Positions 16,364 through 26,150 are shown, numbered from the stretch's first letter. The stretch: DNA of 64,000 nt from Pseudomonas sp. C1C7 (GCF_013359595.1 NZ_JABFMP010000027.1:43465-107464); one strand, 5' to 3'. Translations and numbers: made by a program. Notes: a model not told the origin generated them from the letters alone.

Positions 16364-17942
16364 GGCTTCCAGTCACAGCGACAAACAGGCCCAGCGACTG
16401 CTGCGCCTTTATCATCTCTACCGTCTGAGCGTCGGCATCCTTCTGGTGCTGCTGATCTCCAGCAACATGGACAACCAGTTGCTGACCTCAGCCAACGACG
16501 AGCTGTTGCGCACTGGCAGCTGGTTGTACCTGGTGCTGAATATCCTGCTGGTGGTGTTCTTCGAGAACACCCGGCATCCGACGCAATTGTTTGGCCTGGC
16601 GCTGCTCGATGTCCTGCTGCTGTGCGTGTTGTTCTACGCCGGCGGTGGCGTGGCCAGCGCCCTTGGCAATCTGCTGATCGTCTCGGTGGCCATCAGCAAC
16701 ACCCTGCTGCGAAGACGCATCGGGCTGTTGATTGCCGCGATCGGCGCACTTGGCATCATCGGTTCGAGTTTCCTGCTGAGCTTCAGCCACCCTCCCAGCC
16801 CCAATGACTATTTGCAGGTCGGCACCCACGGCGCCCTGTGCTTTGCCGCGGCCTTGCTGGTGCAAGGCCTGATCCGACGCCTGGAAGTCAGTGAAACCCT
16901 GGCCGAGCAGAAGGCCAGTGAAGTGATCGGCCTGGAAGCGCTCAATGCGCTGATTCTGCAACGGATGCGCACCGGGATTCTGGTGCTCGACGAACTGCGG
17001 CGCGTGCAAATGGCCAACCACAGCGCCCGATCCCTGCTCGGCAGCGCCCATCTGGAAGGCTGCCTGATCGATGAACATTTCCCCGCATTGGTCGAACGCC
17101 TGGAGCTGTGGCTGAGCAACCCGACGCTGCGCCCCCAGAGCCTGAAAATCGCCGGCAGCGGCGTGGAATTGCAGCCCAGCTTCATTGCGCTGGACCCGAG
17201 CCCCCAGCACCAGACCCTGGTGTTTCTCGAAGATCTCGCCCAGATAGCTCAACAGGCCCAACAGCTGAAGCTCGCCGCTCTCGGGCGCCTGACCGCGGGT
17301 ATCGCCCATGAAATCCGCAACCCGCTGGGCGCCATCAGTCATGCCGCGCAGTTATTGCGAGAATCTGAGGAACTGAGCAGCGCCGATCAACGTCTGACTC
17401 AGATTATTCAAGATCACTCTCAGCGAATGAATCGGGTTATCGAAAACGTCCTGCAACTGTCCCGCCGCCAGCAAAGCGTCCCGCAACGACTGGACCTGAA
17501 GCCGTGGCTGGAACAATTCGTCACGGAAACCCGTGAGGGTGCGACCGAGCGCCAACAGGTTCATCTGCGCATCGCTGCCGGGGACTTCACGACCCTGATG
17601 GACCCGAACCAGCTGAACCAGATTCTCGACAACCTGATCCGCAACGGGTGGCGTCACAGTGCCCAGGATCACGATGTAGCCCAGGTCTGGCTTGAGTTGT
17701 TCATCGATGCCGCAAGCCAGCTGCCCATCCTGGAAATCCTCGACGACGGCCCCGGCGTCGCCCCCGACCATCAGGCGCAACTGTTCGAGCCGTTCTTCAC
17801 CACCAGTCATCAAGGCACTGGCCTGGGGCTCTATCTGTCCCGTGAGCTGTGCGAAAGCAACCAGGCCCGCCTAGACTTCAAACCACGCCAAGGCGGCGGC
17901 TGCTTTCGCATCACCTTTGCTCACGGACGGAAACAAAGTTGA
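16353..17942 (+). CDS. pilS: Type IV pilus sensor histidine kinase PilS
   Basis: A 529-aa sensor kinase that controls pilin transcription through PilR. Six membrane helices occupy about residues 25-180, a PAS-like linker follows, then HisKA with the phospho-acceptor His319 in IAHEIRNPLG (I recall H319 as the site in P. aeruginosa PilS), and the ATPase domain with NLIRNGWRHS, DDGPGVA and GTGLGLYLSREL. The start is GTG at 16353, overlapping the PP0621 gene; the frame is open further upstream but overlaps that gene fully. The stop overlaps the pilR start. Confidence 0.95.
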   Translation: MVAEASSHSDKQAQRLLRLYHLYRLSVGILLVLLISSNMDNQLLTSANDELLRTGSWLYLVLNILLVVFFENTRHPTQLFGLALLDVLLLCVLFYAGGGVASALGNLLIVSVAISNTLLRRRIGLLIAAIGALGIIGSSFLLSFSHPPSPNDYLQVGTHGALCFAAALLVQGLIRRLEVSETLAEQKASEVIGLEALNALILQRMRTGILVLDELRRVQMANHSARSLLGSAHLEGCLIDEHFPALVERLELWLSNPTLRPQSLKIAGSGVELQPSFIALDPSPQHQTLVFLEDLAQIAQQAQQLKLAALGRLTAGIAHEIRNPLGAISHAAQLLRESEELSSADQRLTQIIQDHSQRMNRVIENVLQLSRRQQSVPQRLDLKPWLEQFVTETREGATERQQVHLRIAAGDFTTLMDPNQLNQILDNLIRNGWRHSAQDHDVAQVWLELFIDAASQLPILEILDDGPGVAPDHQAQLFEPFFTTSHQGTGLGLYLSRELCESNQARLDFKPRQGGGCFRITFAHGRKQS

Positions 17943-19276
17943 ACACGAGCCCACGGCAAAAAGTCCTCATCGTCGACGATGAACCGGACATCCGCGAACT
18001 CCTGGAAATCACCCTGGGAAGGATGAAACTCGATACCTACAGCGCCCGCAATGCTGCAGAGGCCCTGGCCCTGCTCAAGCGCGAAGCCTTCGACCTGTGC
18101 CTGACCGACATGCGCCTGCCAGACGGCACGGGGCTTGAGCTGGTCCAACATATCCAGCAACGCTACCCCAACGTGCCCGTGGCGATGATCACCGCCTACG
18201 GCAGTGTCGACACCGCGATCAATGCCCTCAAGGCCGGTGCGTTCGACTTCCTGACCAAGCCGGTGGACCTCACCCGATTGCGCGAACTGGTGACCAGCGC
18301 CCTGCTTCTGCCCGCTCCGGGCATTGCCATCGACCGGCGCCTGCTGGGCGATTCCCTGCCGATGCGCAACCTGCGCAAGCAGATCGACAAGCTGGCGCGC
18401 AGTCAGGCGCCGGTGTACATCAGCGGCGAGTCCGGCAGCGGCAAGGAGCTGGTCGCACGTTTAATCCACGATCGCGGGCCCCGGGCCAACCAGCCCTTCG
18501 TTCCGGTCAACTGCGGCGCCATCCCGTCGGAGCTGATGGAGAGCGAGTTTTTCGGCCATCGCAAAGGCAGCTTCAGCGGTGCCATCGAGGACAAACCCGG
18601 GCTGTTCCAGGCCGCCCATGGCGGCACCCTGTTTCTCGATGAGGTGGCTGATTTGCCGCTGCCGATGCAGGTCAAACTGCTGCGGGCGATTCAGGAGAAA
18701 GCCGTGCGCAGTGTCGGCGGACAGCAGGAGGTGGTGGTCGATGTGCGCATCCTGTGTGCCACCCACAAGGACCTCGCTGCCGAAGTCACGGCCGAGCGCT
18801 TCCGCCAGGATTTGTACTATCGCCTGAACGTGATCGAGCTGCGGGTGCCGCCCTTGCGCGAGCGTCGCGACGACATCGAACCGCTGGCCAACCATATGCT
18901 CAAGCGCCTGGCTTCAGACACCGGCGAACCGTTGGCAAAACTTCATCCGCAAGCCCTCGATGCGCTGAAAAGCTACCGTTTTCCGGGCAATGTGCGGGAA
19001 CTGGAGAACATGCTCGAGCGGGCGCATACGCTGTGCGAGAACAAACAAATCGAAGCCGGCGACCTGCGCCTGGCCGAGGGCAACAGCAGCGCAGAGGCCG
19101 GGGTGCCGGACCTCACGCAGATCGACAATCTGGAGGCGTACCTGGAAAACGTCGAGCGCCAGCTGATTCTCCAGGCGCTGGAAGAGACGCGCTGGAACCG
19201 CACGGCGGCGGCGCAGCGGTTGAATCTTTCCTTCAGGTCGATGCGCTACAGGCTGAAGAAATTGGGTCTGGATTGA
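17939..19276 (+). CDS. pilR: Type IV pilus response regulator PilR (RpoN activator)
   Basis: A 445-aa NtrC-class regulator. The receiver domain has the acidic pair in VDDEP and phospho-acceptor Asp57 in LTDMRLPDG. The AAA+ sigma54-interaction domain has Walker A GESGSGKE and the GAFTGA-equivalent loop GSFSGA in GHRKGSFSGAIEDK. A Fis-type helix-turn-helix lies at the C-terminus (NRTAAAQRLNLSFRSMRYRLKKLG). The GAFTGA loop reads GSFSGA, as I recall for PilR. The start is TTG at 17939, inside the pilS stop (TTGA), giving translational coupling. Confidence 0.96.
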   Translation: MNTSPRQKVLIVDDEPDIRELLEITLGRMKLDTYSARNAAEALALLKREAFDLCLTDMRLPDGTGLELVQHIQQRYPNVPVAMITAYGSVDTAINALKAGAFDFLTKPVDLTRLRELVTSALLLPAPGIAIDRRLLGDSLPMRNLRKQIDKLARSQAPVYISGESGSGKELVARLIHDRGPRANQPFVPVNCGAIPSELMESEFFGHRKGSFSGAIEDKPGLFQAAHGGTLFLDEVADLPLPMQVKLLRAIQEKAVRSVGGQQEVVVDVRILCATHKDLAAEVTAERFRQDLYYRLNVIELRVPPLRERRDDIEPLANHMLKRLASDTGEPLAKLHPQALDALKSYRFPGNVRELENMLERAHTLCENKQIEAGDLRLAEGNSSAEAGVPDLTQIDNLEAYLENVERQLILQALEETRWNRTAAAQRLNLSFRSMRYRLKKLGLD

Positions 19277-19283
19277 GGGCTCT

Positions 19284-19347
19284 TTCGCGGGCAAGCCTCG
19301 CTCCTACAGACGGTGATAACCCTGTAGGAGCGAAGCTTGCCTGCGAA
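19284..19347. repeat. REP pair (REPIN), CTGTAGGAGCGAGGCTTG type
   Basis: Two inverted copies of a roughly 25-base REP sequence (TTCGCGGGCAAGCCTCGCTC... and CTGTAGGAGCGAAGCTTGCC...) are separated by only 12 bases, between the convergent ends of pilR and thiO. Same subfamily as the elements at 50580 and 53221. Confidence 0.85.
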
Positions 19348-19363
19348 TGCATTCAACTGGAAA

Positions 19364-20464
19364 TCAGATCCGACCGCTCGGCGCATACGGCGCCGGATCA
19401 ATGATCGGCTCCCTGCCCAGCATCACATCGGCAAACAACTGACACGACGCCGGCGCCAGCACCAGGCCGTTGCGGAAATGCCCGCAGTTGAGCCACAAAC
19501 CGTCGAACCCCGGCACCCGGCCGATGTAGGGAATGCCCTCCGGCGAGCCCGGCCGCAGACCGGCCCAATGCCCCACCACCTCGGCATCCGCCAACGCCGG
19601 AATCAACTCCACCGCCGAAGCCTTGAGGCTTTCCAGTGCCGAGTCGGTCGGCGTCTTGTCGTAGCCTTCGTGCTCAAGCGTGCTGCCAATCAGAATGTGC
19701 CCGTCGCGACGGGGAATCGCATAACGCCCCTTGGCAAGCACCATGCTCGGCAGAAAATCCGCCGCGCACTTGTAGAGAATCATTTGGCCTTTCACGGGTT
19801 CGACCGGCAGATCCAGGCCCAGGCTCTTGAGCAAGTCGCCACTCCAGGCGCCAGCAGTGAGGACCACCTGATCGCCACGGATCACGCCAGCGGACGTCTG
19901 CACGCCCACCACTTTTTCGCCTTCGCGAACAAAGCCGCTGACTTCGCACTGTTCCTGAATCGTCACGTTCGGCAGCGCCTGCAACGCCGCCTTGAGGGAT
20001 TTCACCAGTCGCGGGTTACGTACGTTGGCCACATCGGCCATGTAGATCGCCCGGGAAAAACCACTGCCCAATACCGGCACGGCGTCATGAGCCGCCGAGA
20101 TATCCACAGCCCGCAGCGGACGACTCTCCCGCACGGCCCAGGCCAGGGCTTCGGCTTCGTCATCCAGATCCAGCCAGTACAGGCCGGTGGTATGTACTTC
20201 GGGATCGACGCCGGTGGCGGCAAACAGGCGTTCGCCCAGCTGTGGATAAAAATCCTGGGACCAATGGGCCAATGCAGTGACCGCCGGGTTGTAGCGCCAT
20301 GGATAGAGCGGCGAGACGATTCCGCCCCCCGCCCAGGACGATTCCTGGCCGACACTGGAACGGTCCAGCAGCACCACGCTCTGCACCTCGGACGCCAGAT
20401 TGAATGCCGTCAACAGGCCGATGACCCCACCGCCGACAATCACTACTTGCTGTTGCCTGATCAT
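19364..20464 (-). CDS. thiO: Glycine oxidase ThiO
   Basis: A 366-aa FAD-dependent amine oxidase (DAO family). ThiO makes iminoglycine for the thiazole part of thiamine. The FAD motif VVIVGGGVIGLLTAFNLA is at the N-terminus, SWAGGGIVSPLYPWRY follows, and GLRPGSPEGIPYIGR with the C-terminal GHFRNGLVLAPAS is typical of glycine oxidase. ATG at 20464 was chosen over 20476. It lies between pilR and the minor pilin operon, as I recall also in PAO1, with no evident link to pili. Confidence 0.88.
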   Translation of the reverse strand: MIRQQQVVIVGGGVIGLLTAFNLASEVQSVVLLDRSSVGQESSWAGGGIVSPLYPWRYNPAVTALAHWSQDFYPQLGERLFAATGVDPEVHTTGLYWLDLDDEAEALAWAVRESRPLRAVDISAAHDAVPVLGSGFSRAIYMADVANVRNPRLVKSLKAALQALPNVTIQEQCEVSGFVREGEKVVGVQTSAGVIRGDQVVLTAGAWSGDLLKSLGLDLPVEPVKGQMILYKCAADFLPSMVLAKGRYAIPRRDGHILIGSTLEHEGYDKTPTDSALESLKASAVELIPALADAEVVGHWAGLRPGSPEGIPYIGRVPGFDGLWLNCGHFRNGLVLAPASCQLFADVMLGREPIIDPAPYAPSGRI

Positions 20465-20522
20465 GTATTGAACCAACCGATAAATAGACAGAAGGGCGCA
20501 AAAGGTGCCCGAAAAAGAAAAC

Positions 20523-20924
20523 TCAACGACCCCAGCAATCCTTGGTGGTCAGGCCGGCGGTGGCATTGACCATGCCCCGGGCACCGGTATTGGCGATGGT
20601 GAAATCACCGCACTTGTCCGTTGCCATGCTCGTGCCCGACTTGCGTACCGCCGTCAGCAGGAATGTCTGATCGGTAAGGGTCTGGTTGATGGTGTAGTAA
20701 TCGTTGCCGCCGCTCAGGCCGGTGGCGCCGGTGTAGACGTTTTTCTGTGAATAGAAACGCTCGAGGATCTGCGCCTGTTCCGAGAGCAGGCCGGCCACTT
20801 CAGCGCGTCGGCCCTTCTTCAGGTATTCGGTGAAACTCGGGGCAGCGATGGTCATGACGATACCGATGATGGCAATCACGATCATGATTTCGATCAGGGT
20901 AAAACCGCGGTTGGATCTATGCAT
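20523..20924 (-). CDS. pilE: Minor type IV pilin PilE
   Basis: A 133-aa prepilin: basic leader MHRSNRG cleaved before the mature FTLIEIMIVIAIIGIVMTI, with Glu5 present, then a short globular part with two cysteines (DKCGDF and KDCWGR) near the end that can form the D-loop disulfide. It is the last gene of the minor pilin operon, 14 bases after pilY1. PilE couples the minor pilin tip to the PilA shaft. The length fits. Confidence 0.88.
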   Translation of the reverse strand: MHRSNRGFTLIEIMIVIAIIGIVMTIAAPSFTEYLKKGRRAEVAGLLSEQAQILERFYSQKNVYTGATGLSGGNDYYTINQTLTDQTFLLTAVRKSGTSMATDKCGDFTIANTGARGMVNATAGLTTKDCWGR

Positions 20925-20938
20925 GCCTCAACTCTCGC

Positions 20939-23900
20939 TTACTGAATTTGTCGCCACATGATGCGACGGCTGCCGCCGCCGGATTTTTCCACCAGCGTGG
21001 TGATGCCGCCACTGGAATCGTTCACGATCTTGCGGGTCGCGCCATTGACGATGGCATTGAGGGTCGGGATGCCCCCGCTGAAGACCACACCGCTGGACAC
21101 CGTGTCGGTACTGTCGACCACGCCGTCGTTGTTGGTGTCGAGCACCGCGTAGTTGAGCATCTTACCGCTGAACGCATCGAGTTCGATCAGTTTGCCGGTA
21201 CCGAAGCTCGCGCAGGGGTCCGTGGTGTCGACGCTGGCCGTGGTGAAAATGATTCGCCCCAGGACCAGGCTGGCCTGATTGATCACCCGCTCGCCGGTCA
21301 GCGCGTTGTTATACACCAATGGCAGGAACCAACCCTTTTTCCCGGGATAGGTCACCTCGTTCTGGCTGGTGGTGACGAACTGCCCGCTGCTTCCCGAAAA
21401 CACGCCGGTGATCGATTGCGCCTGCAAGCTGGAAGTCGTGATCTGCCCGGCACCACCCTCGGCATCCCAGACGGCGTAGAACGCCTGCAAATCCTTGTTG
21501 GTCTTGTCCGCGGTCTCGTTGAATTTGCCGGTGCCGAAGAAAATCTCTTTTCCTCCCAGCGCATTGTCCGCCAGCAAAGGCTGCGCAGTGATTGGCTGAG
21601 TGGCGCCGCCAGCGGTGGTGAACAGCGGCTTGCCGGAAAACGCCACGCCCCAGCTATCGGGGTTGGTGCTGCTCAGGTCGAATTTCCACAGCCGTCCACT
21701 CAGGTCACCGCCATAGGCCGCCTGCACCACATTCTGCGAATTCACGCGCAGCTTGACCGAAGACAGGCCGTTATCGGCGTTGGTGCTGTCGGCAACGATC
21801 TTCCTGATCAGCGAACCGTCGCGAACATCCACGACATACAACGCCACCACACCGGTGTTGCTGCCATAGCCGTTGGAAATGAACGCGGCCCATCGACCAT
21901 CGGACAGGCGTGCCACTTCGGGTCGTGCGTAGGCATAACCCAGATCATTGAAGGCGTTCGCGGTATTGGCGGTGGCCGGCGCACTGATTTCCCACAATGC
22001 CCTGATCGCATTACCGGCCGAGGCGTCGAACAGTTGCAGCGCATAGAAGGTCCGCCCACCTGCGCCGGTACCGCCCAGCGCGAGGGTCTTCCAGGCAGTG
22101 TTGAGCTGGGCATCGAACACGCCTACCTGGCCGTCCACCAGAAACTTGTGACTGACGCCGTTGATGTAAGTGGTATCGGCGATGTAGCGCAGCGATGGCA
22201 GCACACTGGACGGCATGTAGGCGTAACGCCGTGCGCCATTGCCGGAGTTGATTACGCTGACGAAACCGTCATTGGCGTTGACCACCAGACTGGTGTTCAT
22301 GTTGGCCGCCTTGGTCGCCAGGTAGGCGCTGTAGGAAGTGTCACCCGACAGGTCGGAAGCGGTTTTTTCGGTGGAGGATGCCAGTACCAGCGGCGAGTTG
22401 ACGATGTCCCCCAGCAGTACGCTGCGTACCTTCAGGCCAGTCTTGTTGGTGCCCTTGCTCCACTCCACCAGATCGTTGCCGGTGATGCCCGTGGGCAACC
22501 CCTGATTGAGAGACGTCTGCTGGGGGGTGGAAAAGTTGCCGAAGGCCAGGGTGACTGGCGCGTTGGTCTGAGTGTTCCAGGATTGGTAAGTCGGCGCTGT
22601 GGCGCTCGGAACGATGGCGGTGTCGGTGGTCCACTGCACCGCGTTTGTATTGACGGTACCGTTGGCGTTGAAGCCAAACGCCTTGATCGTGCCGCGCCAG
22701 TCCTTGGGGTCGTAGCTGGTCTGGAAATAACTGGTTCCACTGGCGAGAATCGTACCGCTGGTCACGCCGCTGCCACCGGAACCCGCCTTGGAGGTGATTT
22801 CACTCAGCGCCTGGGACAATGCAGTGCTCAAGCCCGCACTGTCGGTGGCCTGGTAGTACTTGCCCTGACCGTAAGCGGCGGCATCCGAGAGCATCTGGTT
22901 GGCCGCGGTAAAACCCACGGTGTAGGTGTTCATGTTCTGCTTGGGAAAATCCGTCGCGTTCCAGCTCTTGTTCGCCAGGTCCACCCCGGTGGAACGCATG
23001 TCGATGTCGAACGCGAACTTGGCAATGTCATCCAGGTACAGCGTGTCCCCTTCGGTGTCGCCATTAGGGTTATCGCCGTCGTTGGCACTGTTGCCATCCC
23101 AGTTCGGCAGGCGGGTGCCTCCCAGCGGATCATTGGTGGGAAACGTCCGGTCGTAGGTCGGCAAGCCGTCGGTGATCACCACCCCATAGTTTTTCTGGCA
23201 ACGGTATTGGATCGGGCTGGTATAGGTGCTGGGCGTAGAGTTGTAGTACGGCGCAATGCCGCGCATGTAGCGGGTTATTTCGTAATAGGTTTCTGCCAAC
23301 GGGGTATTGGCGATCGCACTCAATCCGTTGATCGAGTTGATCAATGCCGTGTAGTTGGCGTTCGCCTGCGCCTGAGTGACAGTACCGCTGACAGGGGACA
23401 GGTCGCTGATGGGGCGGGCGATGAAACCGCCGGGGCCGGGGTTGCCGCTGACGGGCGGATTGAAGGTCGACAGACCGATCCGCAGGGAACGGTTGCTGGT
23501 GACCAGCGCGGTGGAAACATCCTGCGCCACACTGATACGGTAATCGTTGGGAATGGCGCCGGTGGTGTAGTCACGACTCACACCGTTGGCCTGCGATACC
23601 AGATAAGACAGGTAGTTCGCCGTATAACGGGTGCCCTGATTACCCACTGGGTCAGGTAGTTTCAGACAGATCGAGCCCAAACCCAGCAGACCACGATAAA
23701 AACCGTACCAGTTGCCATTGGTCGAACAACCGCCACGGTTCAAGCTCGACAATGTGATGTTGGTATCGCTCATGTCCAGATTCTGGCCACCCAGGCACGA
23801 AAAATCGGAGTTGCAGTTCGCGATTTGCGGGCGACTGACCGTCGGATCGAATCCTGCCGCCCAAATGATGTTGTTCATGCTCCCGGAATCATCGATCAGC

Positions 23901-24046
23901 AGCATTACGTTGGGCGGCACCGCCGCCGCGCTCAACAACGGAGAATCCGAAGGTGTGAAGGCATACACCGGCGCAGACAGATACAGGCCCGCGGCAACGC
24001 CGCACAAATACCGCCAGATCCGCGAGCGCGTGTCAGTACTTCGCAT
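20939..24046 (-). CDS. pilY1: Type IV pilus tip adhesin PilY1
   Basis: A 1035-aa secreted pilus-tip protein. A signal peptide runs to about residue 29 (SAPVYA). The von Willebrand A-like region has a MIDAS triad DDSGS at residues 52-56. The C-terminal half is a seven-bladed beta-propeller (NDGFVSVINSGNGARRYAYMP, YGGDLSGRLWKFD). A calcium-loop-like DTNNDGVVDSTD lies at about residue 970. The known role is adhesion, calcium-controlled pilus retraction and surface sensing. It is about 125 residues shorter than the 1161 I recall for PAO1. ATG at 24046 overlaps pilX by 14 bases. Confidence 0.93.
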   Translation of the reverse strand: MRSTDTRSRIWRYLCGVAAGLYLSAPVYAFTPSDSPLLSAAAVPPNVMLLIDDSGSMNNIIWAAGFDPTVSRPQIANCNSDFSCLGGQNLDMSDTNITLSSLNRGGCSTNGNWYGFYRGLLGLGSICLKLPDPVGNQGTRYTANYLSYLVSQANGVSRDYTTGAIPNDYRISVAQDVSTALVTSNRSLRIGLSTFNPPVSGNPGPGGFIARPISDLSPVSGTVTQAQANANYTALINSINGLSAIANTPLAETYYEITRYMRGIAPYYNSTPSTYTSPIQYRCQKNYGVVITDGLPTYDRTFPTNDPLGGTRLPNWDGNSANDGDNPNGDTEGDTLYLDDIAKFAFDIDMRSTGVDLANKSWNATDFPKQNMNTYTVGFTAANQMLSDAAAYGQGKYYQATDSAGLSTALSQALSEITSKAGSGGSGVTSGTILASGTSYFQTSYDPKDWRGTIKAFGFNANGTVNTNAVQWTTDTAIVPSATAPTYQSWNTQTNAPVTLAFGNFSTPQQTSLNQGLPTGITGNDLVEWSKGTNKTGLKVRSVLLGDIVNSPLVLASSTEKTASDLSGDTSYSAYLATKAANMNTSLVVNANDGFVSVINSGNGARRYAYMPSSVLPSLRYIADTTYINGVSHKFLVDGQVGVFDAQLNTAWKTLALGGTGAGGRTFYALQLFDASAGNAIRALWEISAPATANTANAFNDLGYAYARPEVARLSDGRWAAFISNGYGSNTGVVALYVVDVRDGSLIRKIVADSTNADNGLSSVKLRVNSQNVVQAAYGGDLSGRLWKFDLSSTNPDSWGVAFSGKPLFTTAGGATQPITAQPLLADNALGGKEIFFGTGKFNETADKTNKDLQAFYAVWDAEGGAGQITTSSLQAQSITGVFSGSSGQFVTTSQNEVTYPGKKGWFLPLVYNNALTGERVINQASLVLGRIIFTTASVDTTDPCASFGTGKLIELDAFSGKMLNYAVLDTNNDGVVDSTDTVSSGVVFSGGIPTLNAIVNGATRKIVNDSSGGITTLVEKSGGGSRRIMWRQIQ

Positions 24047-24512
24047 AGATGCTCTCCACCACGCTGCGCGAACTGCCCGCAATGCCGACTGCGGTGACGC
24101 GGTACAACGTTGCCGACGTGTTGCTCGGTACGTTCACCGCGGTGATGGAGGTGCCAATGTTCTGCACGCCATAGAAGCCGTTACCGGAGGCGATCCAGGC
24201 CACCCCCGAAGTGGAATTGACCCCGGCGGCCTTGACCGTGGACGACTCGGCCGGCGGCGCGCATTGCGTCGTGCCGCTGCACACCGCCAGCGCATAACTG
24301 TCGAGCTGCACCGCACTTTCGCCTACCCGCAACACCGCCTCCGCGGCCTGGAACGACTGATTGCGCAGGCTCACGCTGCCAGCCATTTTTTCCTGCAAGG
24401 TGGCGTTCTGCATCGACGAAATCCCGATCAGCGTCAGCAGCAACAGAAATACCAGGCTGACCAGCAGCGCCATGCCGCGCTGGGAACGAGCTGTCATCGA
24501 AGAAATACCCAT
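24033..24512 (-). CDS. pilX: Minor type IV pilin PilX
   Basis: A 159-aa prepilin of the PilX class: leader ending QRG before MALLVSLVFLLLLTLIGISSM, where position 5 of the mature part is not Glu (MALLV), as usual in PilX. It carries the PilX segment MQNATLQEKMAGSVSLRNQSFQAAEAVLR... and two cysteines. I chose ATG at 24512 because GGGGAG lies about 6 bases upstream; ATG at 24527 overlapping the pilW stop is an alternative. Confidence 0.88.
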   Translation of the reverse strand: MGISSMTARSQRGMALLVSLVFLLLLTLIGISSMQNATLQEKMAGSVSLRNQSFQAAEAVLRVGESAVQLDSYALAVCSGTTQCAPPAESSTVKAAGVNSTSGVAWIASGNGFYGVQNIGTSITAVNVPSNTSATLYRVTAVGIAGSSRSVVESIYAKY

Positions 24513-24523
24513 CGGCACTCCCC

Positions 24524-25234
24524 TCATGGCAAGCGGTTGCGCAAGGCGGCAACGACGTTGAAGGTCTGTTTGCTCACGCGATTGGCGGGATCGACGAGCG
24601 TCAGGCTCAACCGCACGCTGCGAATGCGAGCCGGATCGGTCGGATTGGTGCTGTAGCTGGAGGCCGCCGTATCGGTGGCGGAACTGGCCAGGCCAAAGCT
24701 CACACTGAAGTCACTGACGTTATCCACCAGCACGGATTGAGCCGGCGTACCAGTGCCGACGCCCATGGTGAGCTGGCCGCTCTTGAGGCTGTAGATCACT
24801 CGCCGGATCGGAAACGCCAACTGGCCCGTCGCCGGCGTCTGCGCACCTGTGTAAGCCGTCGCGCTGTTTCGACAATCGGACAGCACCGTCCAGGTCGGCG
24901 TACCGCCGCTGCTGCCCACATCCGCCGTCACCAGGGTCAACTTCAGGTTGGCGTTATCCCAACTGATCGGCGTGACCTGGCTTGCATTGAACGTCGTGCC
25001 CGTACTGGCGTCGGTGATCGCCCCCAGACAGCCGAACATCCCGACCATGCGGATTTCCTGGATCATTTTGCTCAGGACGAAACGCGCGTCTTCCTGGATC
25101 GCGGCGGCGCTGTTCTGACTGAGGAAGGTGTTTTTCGCGGCGATGAACACCTGCACCACGCCCAGCACCACGATCAGGCTCAAGGTCAGGGCGATCAGCA
25201 GTTCGATCAGGCCAAAGCCTTTCTGGCGGCTCAT
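24524..25234 (-). CDS. pilW: Minor type IV pilin PilW
   Basis: A 236-aa prepilin, starting MSRQKG before FGLIELLIALTLSLIVVLGVVQ, with Glu5 present. It has the large PilW globular domain (AIQEDARFVLSKMIQEIRMVGMFGC). Its start overlaps the pilV stop by 4 bases. It belongs to the initiation complex with PilV, PilX, FimU and PilY1. Confidence 0.9.
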   Translation of the reverse strand: MSRQKGFGLIELLIALTLSLIVVLGVVQVFIAAKNTFLSQNSAAAIQEDARFVLSKMIQEIRMVGMFGCLGAITDASTGTTFNASQVTPISWDNANLKLTLVTADVGSSGGTPTWTVLSDCRNSATAYTGAQTPATGQLAFPIRRVIYSLKSGQLTMGVGTGTPAQSVLVDNVSDFSVSFGLASSATDTAASSYSTNPTDPARIRSVRLSLTLVDPANRVSKQTFNVVAALRNRLP

Positions 25235-25680
25235 GGCGTGGCCATCGGGTCGACGGTTGCACGGCTGGTCAGGACGAAGCTGCGACGGGCGTTGGCGGTG
25301 TTGGCCGCCCGGGAGTCATCCCAGGTAATGGTGATGGTGTACACGCGCTGGTTGAGAGCGATGCTGCCGGTGGCGGTGGCACCACCGAAACTGACGATAT
25401 TGTTGGTGAAATCGTAGAGGTCCTGATCCCGGGCCACGCTCGGATTGCTCGAAGTCGGTGGTGTCACGGTGTAATCGGCGGCGGAGTTGGCGCGAATGCG
25501 GTCCATCATGTCGTAGGCGATAAAGCTGGCCTGACTGGTCATGCGCGCGCTGTCGGTGTACTTCAACGCATTGAGTTGAAACGCCGCCGCCCCCAACAGT
25601 CCGACACTCAGAATCAACAACGCCACCAGGACTTCAATCAGCGTCATGCCTTCCTGTGCACGCTTGCTCCATGAACTCAT
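25231..25680 (-). CDS. pilV: Minor type IV pilin PilV
   Basis: A 149-aa prepilin: leader MSSWSKRAQEG then MTLIEVLVALLILSVGLLGAA, with Glu5. The globular domain follows the PilV pattern (LKYTDSARMTSQASFIAYDMMDRIRAN). ATG at 25680 overlaps the fimU stop by 4 bases; an in-frame ATG at 25719 would lie inside fimU and has no ribosome site. Confidence 0.9.
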   Translation of the reverse strand: MSSWSKRAQEGMTLIEVLVALLILSVGLLGAAAFQLNALKYTDSARMTSQASFIAYDMMDRIRANSAADYTVTPPTSSNPSVARDQDLYDFTNNIVSFGGATATGSIALNQRVYTITITWDDSRAANTANARRSFVLTSRATVDPMATP

Positions 25681-26150
25681 CCGCAACTTCCACCCAATAG
25701 AATTCGTCCGTTCAGACACACGTTCAGCGTCCTGCTTTGTGCTCCCAGCACGTAGTTGATCACCAACGCCGTCGACGATGATGCCAACCCGCCAAAACTG
25801 TTGAAGTCGATGGCGCTCACTCCTGAGGGTAGCGTCAGACTCGCACCGCTGCTCATTGCCGGAACAACCCGCAATACATTGGCCGAGGTCCCGGTGCTGT
25901 CGTACACCGACAACTCCCCGGTCCAGACACTGCCCCCGGCGGTGGGGCGCACCCGGATGGCCACTCCCCTGTCGATCGCTTCGAGGCGGGCAAAGTTCAG
26001 GCTCCGTTGCAAGTCACCGACCTCGGTATCGGCCTGGGTGATTTGCGTGGAGCGGGTGAACGCCGGTACCGCCAGAGTGATCAGGACCAGGAAGATCGCG
26101 ATGGCGACCAGCAATTCGATCAGCGTGAAACCTTTTGAACGATGATCCAT
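25677..26150 (-). CDS. fimU: Minor type IV pilin FimU
   Basis: A 157-aa GspH/FimT-family prepilin: leader MDHRSKG, mature FTLIELLVAIAIFLVLITLAV, then the globular part with the late cysteines VCLNGR and GGSCG. A very good ribosome site, GGAGGGCACCG, precedes ATG at 26150. It is the first gene of the operon fimU-pilV-pilW-pilX-pilY1-pilE. The FimU name rests on position next to pilV. Confidence 0.85.
   Translation of the reverse strand: MDHRSKGFTLIELLVAIAIFLVLITLAVPAFTRSTQITQADTEVGDLQRSLNFARLEAIDRGVAIRVRPTAGGSVWTGELSVYDSTGTSANVLRVVPAMSSGASLTLPSGVSAIDFNSFGGLASSSTALVINYVLGAQSRTLNVCLNGRILLGGSCG

Noticed and set aside
20948..23659. A 903-codon frame opposite pilY1
   Set aside because: Shadow of pilY1; composition is unnatural (Gly/Arg/Val/His runs) and pilY1 domains are clear.
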